NCBI RefSeq assembly: GCF_009812055.1
Contig: NZ_WQNH01000009.1
Coordinates: 62,001 to 126,000, forward strand
DNA: 64,000 bases
Direction: 5' to 3'
Source of the DNA: Chelativorans xinjiangensis
Lineage (GTDB): Bacteria; Pseudomonadota; Alphaproteobacteria; Rhizobiales; Rhizobiaceae
Part shown: piece after piece, positions 44,195 to 52,981 of the stretch
Position numbering within the stretch: the first letter of the stretch is position 1
How the letters are laid out: every line of letters starts with the position of its first letter
Program-made: the position numbers and the translations under genes
Notes under the pieces: generated by a model
The model's database searches: none
What the model saw: the letters and a program-made list of their open reading frames with translations, nothing else
What the model was told of the DNA's origin: nothing

Positions 44195-45601
44195 TCAGTT
44201 CGCGTAACTGCCGACCTCCCGCTGCAGGATGCCGCCATGGCCCTTCGCGCCGACGATGCGTCCTTCCTCCATCACGACCTCGCCGCGCACCAGCGTCATC
44301 ACCGGCCAGCCGGTGACCTCGAACCCCTCCCAGGGCGTGTAGTCGGCGCCGTGATGCAGGATCTCCTGGCGGATCGTCTCCTTGCGATTCGGATCCCACA
44401 GCGCGATGTCGGCGTCGAAGCCAATGCCGATCGAGCCCTTGCGCGGGTAGAGCCCGTATATCTTTGCATGATTGGTGGCAGAGAGTTCCACGAAGCGCTG
44501 CAGCGAGATGCGGCCCTTGGAGACGCCTTCGGAGAACAGGACGGGCAATCGCGTCTCGACGCCCGGAATGCCGTTCGGCACCCAGCGGAACGAGGACCGC
44601 GCCTTCGGGTTCAGCTTGCCGTCAGCCGCCTCGTAGCGGAACGGGCAGTGATCCGAGGAAAAGGTCTGGAAGACGCCCTGGACGATGCCCTCCCAGATAG
44701 CCTTCTGGCTCTCGGCGTCGCGCGGCGGCGGCGAGCAGACATATTTGGCGCCTTCCATGTCGAGACCCTTCAGATCGTCGGCGGTCAGCGTGATGTATTG
44801 CGGGCAGGTCTCGGCCAGCACCTTGAGCCCGCGCCGCTGCGCCCAGCGGATCTGCTCCATTGCCTCGCGCCCGGAGACGTGGACGATCATCATGGGCAGG
44901 TCGACCAGTTCGGCGTGGCTGATGGCGCGGTGCGCCGCCTCGCGCTCGACGATCTCAGGCCGCGACAGCGCATGCCCGTAGGGTTCGGTGCGGCCCGACC
45001 GTTCCAGCCTCTCGGTCATGAAGCGTATCGCGTCGTATCCCTCGCAATGGACCATGACGAGCGCCCTCTCGCGGCGGGCGAGGTCGAACACCTCGAGGAG
45101 CTGGCGGTCGTCGAGGACGAGATCGTCATAGGTCATGAAGACCTTGAACGAGGTGTAGCCGTCCTTCACCAGCGCCGGCAGTTCCTGCCCGAGCACTGCA
45201 GGCGTCGGGTCCGAAACGATCAGGTGGAAAGACGCGTCCACATGGCACTCTCCTTCGGCCTTGGTCCGGTAAGCCTCGACCGCTCCGCGCAGCGACTGGC
45301 CGCGCTGCTGGAGCGCAAACGGCATGACCAGCGTGTTGCCGCCCGCCGCGGCCGCCGCCGTCGCCGAGGCAAAATCGTCTGCCATGACGATGCCCGGCCC
45401 GGACGGCTGGGCGATATGGACATGGCTGTCGATGCCCCCCGGCATGACGAGTAGCCCCCTGGCGTCGATCTCCCGCGCCGCCCCCTTCACCTCGTCGGCA
45501 ATGAGGCAGATGCGGCCGTCGGCGATCCCGACATCGGCCCGGAAAGTGTCGCTGGCGGTGACGACGGTGCCGCCGCGGATAGCGAGGTCGATCTTGCTCA
45601 T
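44195..45601 (-). CDS. Dihydropyrimidinase/D-hydantoinase-type cyclic amidohydrolase
   Basis: A 468-residue amidohydrolase. Metal ligands: HVH in GGIDSHVHIAQPSG, carboxylated Lys in YTSFKVFMTYDD, His in VMVHCEGYD, His in MIVHVSGREA, and Asp in FSSDHCPFRYE. Such enzymes open hydantoin, dihydropyrimidine or related cyclic imides, or hydrolyse allantoin-like ureides. The presence of CoA and TRAP genes suggests that the product is a carboxylate. The exact substrate is not evident. Confidence 0.9.
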   Translation of the reverse strand: MSKIDLAIRGGTVVTASDTFRADVGIADGRICLIADEVKGAAREIDARGLLVMPGGIDSHVHIAQPSGPGIVMADDFASATAAAAAGGNTLVMPFALQQRGQSLRGAVEAYRTKAEGECHVDASFHLIVSDPTPAVLGQELPALVKDGYTSFKVFMTYDDLVLDDRQLLEVFDLARRERALVMVHCEGYDAIRFMTERLERSGRTEPYGHALSRPEIVEREAAHRAISHAELVDLPMMIVHVSGREAMEQIRWAQRRGLKVLAETCPQYITLTADDLKGLDMEGAKYVCSPPPRDAESQKAIWEGIVQGVFQTFSSDHCPFRYEAADGKLNPKARSSFRWVPNGIPGVETRLPVLFSEGVSKGRISLQRFVELSATNHAKIYGLYPRKGSIGIGFDADIALWDPNRKETIRQEILHHGADYTPWEGFEVTGWPVMTLVRGEVVMEEGRIVGAKGHGGILQREVGSYAN

Positions 45602-45633
45602 GGTTTCTGTTCCCCTGCCGGACATGGCATCTC

Positions 45634-46617
45634 TCAAACGTGGTTGTCTTCGTCCGGCGCTGCCGGAGCGCTACGCACCTTGAAAAGCCGCGCCGGATTG
45701 TCCGCGGACATGGCCCGCAGTTCGTGACCGAAGAAGCCGCAGCTCTCGAACATGACTAGGAACTCGCGGAACGCTTCCACCGGTGGCGGCAGCACGACCG
45801 CCCCACTGTCACTGGACAGGATGACGTTCCCGACCCCTACGGACCGGACGATCGAGAGCGCGCGGGAGAAATCGGCGCGCGCGAAGCGATGCCGTTCGGC
45901 GTCGATCATCGTCTGCGGGATGTCGGTGGCGTGGGTGAAAACGAAGAAGGAATATTCGAGCAGACAGCCGGCCCCGACAATCGCAGTCGCTTCGTCCGGC
46001 GACAGATAACCGGCTGGCGCGAGCAAACGACGACAGCCCCGCCTGGCCGCCTGTTCCGCGACCTTGACCGCCTCAGGTCCCGAAATGTGCCCCAGGTTGA
46101 AGACGACATCCGCCTCGACACAGAGATCAATGATCTCGGGTAGCGGATCGGGCAGTTCGCCGGCTTCGGGGATGGCGAGGCAGGTGTCGACATAGGCGGG
46201 GCTGCGCCTTTCCGAGCAGGCGACGAAGGCGGTGTGGTGGCAGGGCAGAGAGACAAAGCGCGCGCCGCCGTCCCCATAGCCCATACCGAGCGCCGTCCTC
46301 ACCGATCGTGGCGACAAACCTCCGGCATAGGGCTCGAGGATGATGCCGCCGAACACATCGACGCCGAGCCGCCCCAGTTCCCGGTTGGCGAGCGCCGCCA
46401 GGCCGGAAGTGTTGGCGAAGACGTCCATCAGGCCGAGCCCGCGCAGGCCCGCCCGGGCGGCCTGCCTGACGGCTTCGAACACGCTCACGGTGCGGCGGTT
46501 GATGTGCGGACAACAATGGACGTGGCTGTCCACCGCGCCGGCGAGGAGGTCCATGCCGGGAACGCCGGATGCAGCCTGAGGCTCCGAGTCCGTCGTGGGT
46601 TGATGGATCATGACCAT
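45634..46617 (-). CDS. Amidohydrolase-like protein (DUF6282-type)
   Basis: About 327 residues. The N-terminal GAVDSHVHCCPHINRRTVS resembles the metal site of amidohydrolases, followed by AGLRGLGLMDVFANTSGLAA and, near the C-terminus, VILSSDSGAVVLPPPVEAF (late Asp). It looks related to DUF6282 proteins with unknown activity. It is 32 bp upstream of the hydantoinase, so both may act on the same ring system. Two ATGs (46617, 46611) compete. Confidence 0.7.
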   Translation of the reverse strand: MVMIHQPTTDSEPQAASGVPGMDLLAGAVDSHVHCCPHINRRTVSVFEAVRQAARAGLRGLGLMDVFANTSGLAALANRELGRLGVDVFGGIILEPYAGGLSPRSVRTALGMGYGDGGARFVSLPCHHTAFVACSERRSPAYVDTCLAIPEAGELPDPLPEIIDLCVEADVVFNLGHISGPEAVKVAEQAARRGCRRLLAPAGYLSPDEATAIVGAGCLLEYSFFVFTHATDIPQTMIDAERHRFARADFSRALSIVRSVGVGNVILSSDSGAVVLPPPVEAFREFLVMFESCGFFGHELRAMSADNPARLFKVRSAPAAPDEDNHV

Positions 46618-46687
46618 GCGGCTGAGCTGGAAATCGAGAGTGCCGGCGCCGGGCGGTGCGACCCGGTGCCGTCGCACCGAGCTGTCT

Positions 46688-47662
46688 TCACTCGCCTTTT
46701 GCCAACGCCTCGAACAGCTTACGCTGGGATTCAGTCTCGAGGAACTTCTCGTAGAGCGGCTTCGAGGCCTCCTTGAATGCCGCAAGCTCCGGTTGGACGA
46801 TATTGACGCCCTTGCCCTTCAGCTCGGCCAGAAGCGGTTGCTCCTGCTCAATCACGTACTGGCGCTGCCAGACCGCCGATTCCTGGCCTGCCTCGAGCAG
46901 CGCCGTCTGCACGTCCTCAGGCATACTCTCGAACTTGGACGTACTCATGGCGACATGCGCCGTCAGGTTGAGCCAGCCGACCAGCGAGAAATGGCTGGCG
47001 ACCTCGTAGAAGCGCTGGGCGTTGTAGTCGGAGGTGGCGCCTTCGGCGCCGTCGACCACGCCGGTCTGCAGCGCGCCGTAGAGTTCGGCATAGGCCATCG
47101 GGGTCGGATTGGCGCCATAGGCCCGGAAAGCCTCGACATGCATCGGCTGCTGCATGGTGCGGATCTTCAGGTTGGCGAGGTCGCCGATCGAGGCGATGTC
47201 CTTCTTGGTCATCAGGTGGCGGATGCCCGAGGAATAGGTGCCAATGAGCTGGAAGCCGGAGGCTTTGGCCGCCTCCTGCATCAGCGGCTTGGCCGGTCCC
47301 TCCAGCGCGTCGCTGAGGACGGCGATGTTCTCGAACATGAACGGCATGTCGAGCACGCGGAAGTCGTTGACGAAGTTGCTCAGGATCGAATTCGACGTCA
47401 TCGACATCTCCACTGTGCCGAGCACCACCCCCTCGACGAGCTGGCCCTCGTCGCCTAGTTGGCCGTTCGGGAAGATCTCGATCGTCGCCTTGCCGCCGGT
47501 CTTGGCTTCCAGCAGCTCGCGCAGCTTCTGCAGCCCCATGTCCTGGATCGCGTCGGTCTTGTTGGTGTGGCCGACTTTGATCGTGATCTCGGCGGCCTGC
47601 GCGGCCGGCGCCGGCGACAGCGCAAGCAGCGAAAGGAGTGCAGCCTTCACAAGCGTTTTCAT
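46688..47662 (-). CDS. TRAP transporter substrate-binding protein DctP (copy 1)
   Basis: A 324-residue periplasmic protein with signal peptide to about AQAA (residue 23). The DctP signatures are NLKIRTMQQPMHVEAFRAYG and NPTPMAYAELYGALQTGVVD, with the Arg that binds a carboxylate. The gene lies 51 bp after DctM. It hands ligand to DctQM in the membrane. Confidence 0.93.
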   Translation of the reverse strand: MKTLVKAALLSLLALSPAPAAQAAEITIKVGHTNKTDAIQDMGLQKLRELLEAKTGGKATIEIFPNGQLGDEGQLVEGVVLGTVEMSMTSNSILSNFVNDFRVLDMPFMFENIAVLSDALEGPAKPLMQEAAKASGFQLIGTYSSGIRHLMTKKDIASIGDLANLKIRTMQQPMHVEAFRAYGANPTPMAYAELYGALQTGVVDGAEGATSDYNAQRFYEVASHFSLVGWLNLTAHVAMSTSKFESMPEDVQTALLEAGQESAVWQRQYVIEQEQPLLAELKGKGVNIVQPELAAFKEASKPLYEKFLETESQRKLFEALAKGE

Positions 47663-47713
47663 CGGAGTTCCCCTTTTTTGAAGTTGATTGAGACCGACCG
47701 CATGGATTGCGAC

Positions 47714-48994
47714 CTACCGAAAGAACAGGCGCGGCAGCGTCAGCACGACCGCCGGCACATAGGCGGCGAGAAGCAGCACCACGACCATCGGCGCGAGCGG
47801 TATCCAGACTCGCCGCACCACCTGGTCGACGCTGCGACCCGAAACCATCGCCGAGACGTAAAGGCAGATGCCGTAGGGTGGCGTGATCAGACCGACCGAC
47901 AGGTTGAGCGCCGTCATCACTCCGAACTGGACCGGGTCGATGCCGTAGCCGATGGCGATCGGCATCAGCACCGGCATGAGGATCAGGATCGCCGAGATGC
48001 TCTCCATGAACATGCCGATGACGAGCAGCAGCAGGTTGACCATGAGTAGGAAGACGACGGGCGATTCCGTCGTCGTCCTGAACCACTGGTCGAGCATCTG
48101 CGGCGCGCCGAGCGCCGAGATAATCCACGAGAACAGGCTTGCCGTGCCGACGATGGCCAGTACCGCGGCCGACAGGCTGACTGATTTCAGCAGAAGCGGC
48201 GGCAGGTCACCGAAGCCGATCTCGCGGTAGACGAAGACCGAGACAAGCACGGTGACGATGAGAGCGATGCAGGCGGCTTCCGTCGCCGTGAAGACGCCCC
48301 CGACGATGCCGCCGACGATGATAACCGGCAGCGTCAGCGCCGGCAGCGCGGCGATGAAGGCGCTGCCCAGGCGCGGCAGCGAGAACGGCTCGCTGTCGCG
48401 ATAGGCGACACCCCCGCGCTTGGCGAACGCGAAGCAGGTGAGGGCAAGCGCGACCGCGATGAGCAGGCCGGGCAGAATGCCGCCCATGAACATGGCGCCG
48501 ATCGACTGGTTGGTGGTGATGGCGATCACCACCATGATGATGCTGGGCGGGATGATCGGCGCGAGCGAACCCGAGGCGGCGATGATCGCGGCCGAGAGAT
48601 CGATGTCGTAGCCGCGCTTCTTCATCTCCGGCGTCAGGATCGACCCGACGGCCGCCGTGTCGGCCGAGCCGGACCCGGAGATCGCCGCGAGCCCCGTGCC
48701 GGTGACGATGGCCACCAGGAACAGGCTGCCGGTGATCCAGCCGACCAAGGCGGCGGCGAGGTCGATGAACCTGCGCGCGATGCCGCCCGCCGCCATGATC
48801 ACCCCTGCCGCGACGAAGAACGGGATCGCCATCAGTGGGAAGGAGTTGGCGCCGCCGAACACCCGTTGGGCGACGATGGTCAGCGGCGCGTCCGTCAGCA
48901 AGATGACTGCGAGCAGGGCCGCCACGCCAAGCGCGAAGACGATCGGCATGCCGGAAAAGATGAGCAGCAGGAAGCCGCCGAACGCGATGCTCAT
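47714..48994 (-). CDS. TRAP transporter large permease DctM
   Basis: A 426-residue membrane protein with 11-12 hydrophobic segments. GSGSADTAAVGSILTPEMKK and IPPSIIMVVIAITTNQSIGA are DctM family hallmarks, as is LNLSVGLITPPYGICLYV near the C-terminus. It drives secondary import coupled to Na+. It overlaps DctQ by 4 bp. Confidence 0.95.
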   Translation of the reverse strand: MSIAFGGFLLLIFSGMPIVFALGVAALLAVILLTDAPLTIVAQRVFGGANSFPLMAIPFFVAAGVIMAAGGIARRFIDLAAALVGWITGSLFLVAIVTGTGLAAISGSGSADTAAVGSILTPEMKKRGYDIDLSAAIIAASGSLAPIIPPSIIMVVIAITTNQSIGAMFMGGILPGLLIAVALALTCFAFAKRGGVAYRDSEPFSLPRLGSAFIAALPALTLPVIIVGGIVGGVFTATEAACIALIVTVLVSVFVYREIGFGDLPPLLLKSVSLSAAVLAIVGTASLFSWIISALGAPQMLDQWFRTTTESPVVFLLMVNLLLLVIGMFMESISAILILMPVLMPIAIGYGIDPVQFGVMTALNLSVGLITPPYGICLYVSAMVSGRSVDQVVRRVWIPLAPMVVVLLLAAYVPAVVLTLPRLFFR

Positions 48995-49566
48995 TCGGAG
49001 ACTCCTTCTTCGACGGTGGAAGGCCGGTTCGGATCGCGGATCTCCGGCAGCACCGCGATCGCGAACTCGAGCAGGAAGTAGCTCATGCCGACCGGCAGAG
49101 CGAAATAGGGCACAGCCATCGGGATCTGCAGCGCCGCGGACTTCAGCATGAAGCCGATGCCGATCAGGCTGAAGCTGCCGACGATGACGACGATCAGGAA
49201 CCAGACGCCGAGCAGGAAGGAGGCCGAGCGCGCGAGTTGGCGTACCAGCGGCGGGCAGCGGGCAATGAGGAAGTCGACGCCGACATGGTGGCGATTGCGC
49301 ATCGCGATACCCGCCCCCAGCATGACCAGCCAGACTTGGGCGAAGATCGCCGCCTCCTCCGACCAGGAGATCGAATAGTTGAAGACGTAGCGGCCGAGGA
49401 TCTGGAACAGGATGAGGAACGTCATCACGCAGAGCAGGACGATGGCGACGAAGTCGACCACACCGCGGACGATGCCGAGGACGGCCTGTGAAATCCCGAC
49501 CAGTCGCAGCCAGATCGGCATGTCACCTCCTCCGGTCACTCGTGTCGCACTGGTGCTTTCCGCCAT
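48991..49566 (-). CDS. TRAP transporter small permease DctQ
   Basis: A 191-residue membrane protein with four hydrophobic helices. LQxxGRYVFNYSISWSEEAA, seen here as ILGRYVFNYSISWSEEAAIF, is the DctQ signature. ATG at 49566 follows GCAGGGAGCG. The first gene of the dctQMP unit, although DUF3830 may precede it in the transcript. Confidence 0.92.
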   Translation of the reverse strand: MAESTSATRVTGGGDMPIWLRLVGISQAVLGIVRGVVDFVAIVLLCVMTFLILFQILGRYVFNYSISWSEEAAIFAQVWLVMLGAGIAMRNRHHVGVDFLIARCPPLVRQLARSASFLLGVWFLIVVIVGSFSLIGIGFMLKSAALQIPMAVPYFALPVGMSYFLLEFAIAVLPEIRDPNRPSTVEEGVSE

Positions 49567-49922
49567 GGATCGCTCCCTGCTGGACCCTTCGGGCCCGAAT
49601 TCGACAGCCGCGCACAAACGCGCGGCGGCACCCGCTTGCGCCCCACCTGAACCTTGAAGTCCTTGCCCCATTGTCGACGCTGCCTCTTCGGCCTTGATCG
49701 CGTCGCTCGCCGGTCTCTTTTCTGTTCGCCGGCTTTCTTCTTCGTGTTCCTGGGTGGACTGTAGCAGCCACCTGCTTCACCGCCACTACCTGTCGCTATG
49801 ATATTCTACGGCAGGAGTATTCGAGAGATCGATAGAAGTGCCGCGCATGCGACCGTGCGCAACGGCGTTGCGCATGGCATCGAGGCCGCATTCGCGCACG
49901 GTGCATATGCCACGTTTGCCGG
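49567..49922. other. Gene-free region upstream of dctQ
   Basis: No supported gene in 356 bp. It could hold a promoter for dctQMP; no clear palindrome is seen. Confidence 0.4.
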
Positions 49923-50339
49923 TCATTCGACTTCCTCGAAGGTGATCGGCTGCGCACCTTTCCACAGCACCATGGTGCCGAGTTCGCGTAGCTTGTCCTG
50001 GCCCGACGTCAACGTGATGAAATGGTTGCCGGCGAGTTGTCCCATCTTCGAGGAGAAATCCACGCCGCCATAGGCGAGAAGGATTTCGGTTTCGCTGATG
50101 CCTCCGGGATAGAGGATGATCTGGCCGGGCGCCGGATGGCTGGTATGGTTCTCGTAGCCGACGCCGAAGTCGCGCTCGCCGAGCGGGATCCATATCCCCT
50201 CCCCGCTCCAGCGCACATGCACGATCTGGCCCGCGAACGGCATCGCCTTGCGGAATGCGGCCACGGTCTTGGGCGCATCCTCGGCCTCGAAGCGCGCGTC
50301 GAAGCGATAGGGGCCGGCGGTGACGATCAGCTTGGACAT
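49923..50339 (-). CDS. DUF3830 family protein
   Basis: A 138-residue protein resembling the DUF3830 cyclophilin-like fold: KTVAAFRKAMPFAGQIVHVR, then SGEGIWIPL and HPAPGQIILYPGGISETEIL. Genes of this family occur near TRAP and hydantoinase-type clusters, and their function is unknown. It lies between the second DctP and the DctQ gene. Confidence 0.8.
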   Translation of the reverse strand: MSKLIVTAGPYRFDARFEAEDAPKTVAAFRKAMPFAGQIVHVRWSGEGIWIPLGERDFGVGYENHTSHPAPGQIILYPGGISETEILLAYGGVDFSSKMGQLAGNHFITLTSGQDKLRELGTMVLWKGAQPITFEEVE

Positions 50340-50445
50340 GTCATGCGTTCCATCGGGTTGGGCTGGCCGGCGCGGCTACGCGCGCCGGACCTTCAGGTGG
50401 CGGTGCAGGAAAGGGTCCGGGCGGATCGGCCGCCCGGACGGCCGG

Positions 50446-51420
50446 TCATTTCGTCGACTTCAGCAGGTCGAGCAGCTTCTTTTGCTCGTCGGTGTCGACG
50501 TAGCTCGCATAGACCTTCTCGGCCTCGGCGCGGAACGGCGCGGCGTCGGGCCGTGTGACCTTGACGCCAGCGGCGATCAGATCGTCGTAGCGCTTCTGGT
50601 CGCTCTCGCGATAGGCCGCGCGCTGGAACAACGCCGCCTCGGTGCCGGCTTCGAGCAGGGCCTTCTGCATGTCCTCGGGCAGAGCCTTGAAGCGCTCCTC
50701 GCCCATGACGACGGGCGCGACGAGCTCGAGCCAGCCGAGGATCGCCCAGTTCGGCGCCACCTCGTAGAACTTCTTCGAGAAGTAGTTGGTGTTGGCGGCC
50801 TCGGCGCCGTCGACGACGCCAGTCTCCAGCGCGCCGTAGAGTTCGGCATAGGCGAGCGGGGTCGGATTGGCGCCGAAATTGCGGAAGGCCTCCAGATGGG
50901 CGGCGTTCTGCATGGTGCGGATCTTGAGGCCTGCGAGGTCAGCCATGCTCTCGACCGGCTTCTTGGTCATGATGTGCCGCGTGCCGGCCGAGAAGAAGCC
51001 GATCAGGCGGAAGCCCTTCTTGCCGAGCACTTGGTTGACGTAGTCGCGCACCTCCGGCGCGCTCAGCGCCTTGTCCATCTGTTCGGCGTTCTCGAACACG
51101 AAAGGCATGCTGAACACGCTCATCTCGGGCGCGAAGTTGACCAGCGTCTCGTTGGCAGTGATGGCGATGTCGATCGTGCCGAGCTGGGTGCCCTGGATGC
51201 TCTCCATCTCGTCGCCGAGCTGCGCGTTCGGGAACACGTGGATCTCGGCCTCGCCGCCGGTCTTCTCCTTGAGCAGCTCGCTCATCTTCAGCATGCCGAG
51301 ATGATAGGGCTCGTCCTGGTTGGCGTTGTGGCTGGCCTTGAGCGTGATCTCGGCGGCCACGGCCGGCGCGGCGATGGCGGCCGCGAGAAGCAGTCCCATG
51401 ATGGTCTTGATCGTTTTCAT
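50446..51420 (-). CDS. TRAP transporter substrate-binding protein DctP (copy 2)
   Basis: A 324-residue protein with signal peptide to AVAA (residue 23). LKIRTMQNAAHLEAFRNFGA and NPTPLAYAELYGALETGVVD match copy 1 at most positions. No second DctQM pair accompanies it, so it probably shares DctQM at 47714-49566. A second ligand specificity is possible. Confidence 0.93.
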   Translation of the reverse strand: MKTIKTIMGLLLAAAIAAPAVAAEITLKASHNANQDEPYHLGMLKMSELLKEKTGGEAEIHVFPNAQLGDEMESIQGTQLGTIDIAITANETLVNFAPEMSVFSMPFVFENAEQMDKALSAPEVRDYVNQVLGKKGFRLIGFFSAGTRHIMTKKPVESMADLAGLKIRTMQNAAHLEAFRNFGANPTPLAYAELYGALETGVVDGAEAANTNYFSKKFYEVAPNWAILGWLELVAPVVMGEERFKALPEDMQKALLEAGTEAALFQRAAYRESDQKRYDDLIAAGVKVTRPDAAPFRAEAEKVYASYVDTDEQKKLLDLLKSTK

Positions 51421-51495
51421 GTCGGTTCCCCTGTCTGTGCCTTGTTATGCGTATGCGTTGGCGTTTGCGCATCCTTTCCCGGAAGCGCGGCGGCA

Positions 51496-52383
51496 TCAGG
51501 GCTTTGCAAGAAGCCCCAGATCGGCGAGCACGGCGGCCAGGGGCGCGACGCGGCTTTCGGGCAGGGGCAGGCGCGGCGGGCGCGGCTCGCCCACCGGCAT
51601 GCCGGTCAGCCCCAGCGCGGCCTTGGTGGCGGAGACGTAGAGGTCGCCGGCGAGCGCCTCGAGCAGCGGCAGCACCTTGCGGTAGAGCGCGAGCCCTGCC
51701 TTCGCATCGCCCTCGTCCACCGTCAGCCGGAACAGTTCCGCCGACAGGCCGGGCGCGATGTTGGAGAACACGGAGACGTAGCCCTGCGCCCCGGCGAGAT
51801 AGCTTTCCCACGGGTGATAGCCGGCGAAGACCGTCATGCGCTCTTCGCACAGCCGCAGGATCTCGGTGACACGCGGCACGCTGCCGCTCGATTCCTTGAT
51901 GTAGGAGACGTTGTCGATCCCGGACAGCCGCGCGACGAAGGCGGCCTTGAGGTCGACATTGGCGGTGTTCGGATTGTTGTAGACCATCATCGGCACCGCG
52001 ATCGCCTCGGCGATGCGCTGGTAGTGGCGGAAGAGTTCGTCCTCGGTCGGCGAGGAATAATAGGGCGGCACCACCATGACGCCGTCGGCGCCGAGTTCCT
52101 CGGCCTCCCGGCTGAGCGCCACGGCCTCGTCGGTCCATTCGGCGGCCGTGCCTACCAGCACCGGCACGCGGCCCGCCGCCTGTTCGACGACGGTCGCCGC
52201 GACCATGCGGCGCTCGTCGCGCGTGAGGGACAGGAATTCGCCGGTGCTGCCGAGCGGGATCAGGCCGTGCACGCCGCCTTCGATCTGGGCGTCGACGAAG
52301 CGTCGCAGCGCCGCCTCGTCGACCCGCCCCTCGCTGTCGAAGGGCGTTACCATCACGGTATAGCTGCCACGGAACGTCGCCAT
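51496..52383 (-). CDS. DHDPS family protein with canonical motifs
   Basis: A 295-residue TIM-barrel lyase. It has the usual loop LGSTGEFLSL, Tyr in MMVYNNPNTANVD, and Schiff-base Lys in VSYIKESSGSV, so the catalytic set is complete, unlike the two paralogues at 38.9-40.8 kb. It could condense or cleave pyruvate-type aldols. ATG at 52383 is preferred to upstream codons in the operator region. Confidence 0.9.
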   Translation of the reverse strand: MATFRGSYTVMVTPFDSEGRVDEAALRRFVDAQIEGGVHGLIPLGSTGEFLSLTRDERRMVAATVVEQAAGRVPVLVGTAAEWTDEAVALSREAEELGADGVMVVPPYYSSPTEDELFRHYQRIAEAIAVPMMVYNNPNTANVDLKAAFVARLSGIDNVSYIKESSGSVPRVTEILRLCEERMTVFAGYHPWESYLAGAQGYVSVFSNIAPGLSAELFRLTVDEGDAKAGLALYRKVLPLLEALAGDLYVSATKAALGLTGMPVGEPRPPRLPLPESRVAPLAAVLADLGLLAKP

Positions 52384-52442
52384 GCGTCGTCTTCCCTTGC
52401 CTCGGCGTCCCGATCTATCTCGATCTAAATACGCCATATAAT

Positions 52443-52471
52443 GTTGACATTTGATCAGATTAAATGTCAAC
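52443..52471. promoter_or_regulatory. Palindromic operator candidate 1 of the cluster
   Basis: GTTGACATTT (52443-52452) and AAATGTCAAC (52462-52471) are exact reverse complements around a 9-bp spacer. The centre contains TTTGATCAGATT. It lies in the divergent region between the DHDPS gene (52383) and the tautomerase gene (52539), and suits a dimeric regulator, probably the GntR at 56391. Confidence 0.7.
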
Positions 52472-52538
52472 TTCTTTTTGTGATGATCGCATCGACGCGC
52501 TCGGAGATACGATTGCCTAAGGAATGAGCAGGGCCTTC

Positions 52539-52907
52539 ATGCCATTTTTTGAGATTTTCGACTTTGCCGCGTCCACCAAGCAGCGCCGCCATGCCGCGAC
52601 GGCAATGACCGATGCGCTGTGCGCCGCCTACGGCATCGGACCCGAAATCGTATCCTCCTATTTCGTCGATGTAGGCGGTGACAGCTATGGCCACGACCGC
52701 AAATTCGGGCTGGAAACGTCGGAAAGGCGCATTTTCATTAAAGTTCATGCCTTCCGGCGATCGGCGGCGTTGCGGCGCGAGGCCGCCTTGTCGGTGACGC
52801 GAGCGGCAGCCGAGGCTTACGAGACAAACGAGAAGTCCATCGTTGTCTATTTCTTCGATCGCGAACCGGACGAAGTCGCACATGGCGGAACGCTGGGCGG
52901 CGGGTAG
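52539..52907 (+). CDS. Tautomerase-superfamily protein
   Basis: A 122-residue protein. After Met1 the chain starts PFFEIFDFA, giving the N-terminal Pro used as base by tautomerases once Met is removed. Two beta-alpha-beta units appear (residues 1-60 and 65-122; RRIFIKVHAFRRSAALRREA). It would isomerise an enol or dienol in the pathway. The ATG at 52539 is required by Pro-2; an earlier codon at 52524 is rejected. Confidence 0.78.
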   Translation: MPFFEIFDFAASTKQRRHAATAMTDALCAAYGIGPEIVSSYFVDVGGDSYGHDRKFGLETSERRIFIKVHAFRRSAALRREAALSVTRAAAEAYETNEKSIVVYFFDREPDEVAHGGTLGGG

Positions 52908-52936
52908 TCTTTCACGCCTCCGCCTAAGAAACTGAC

Positions 52937-52948
52937 ATTTGATCAAAT
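52937..52948. promoter_or_regulatory. Palindromic operator candidate 2 of the cluster
   Basis: ATTTGATCAAAT is a perfect 12-bp palindrome. The longer context TGACATTTGATCA is identical to bases 52445-52457 of operator candidate 1. It lies 34 bp before the second acyl-CoA dehydrogenase gene, so one regulator could control both sides. Confidence 0.7.
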
Positions 52949-52981
52949 TTTGTGCCACAGGCGCTTATCGAGAGTGCAAAG

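Noticed and set aside
49786-50193. 135-codon minus-strand frame overlapping the DUF3830 gene
   Set aside because: It is an alternative frame of DUF3830 with Arg-rich nonsense composition.
52467-52958. 163-codon minus-strand frame
   Set aside because: It covers the tautomerase gene on the opposite strand; only the plus strand gives a family match with Pro-2.
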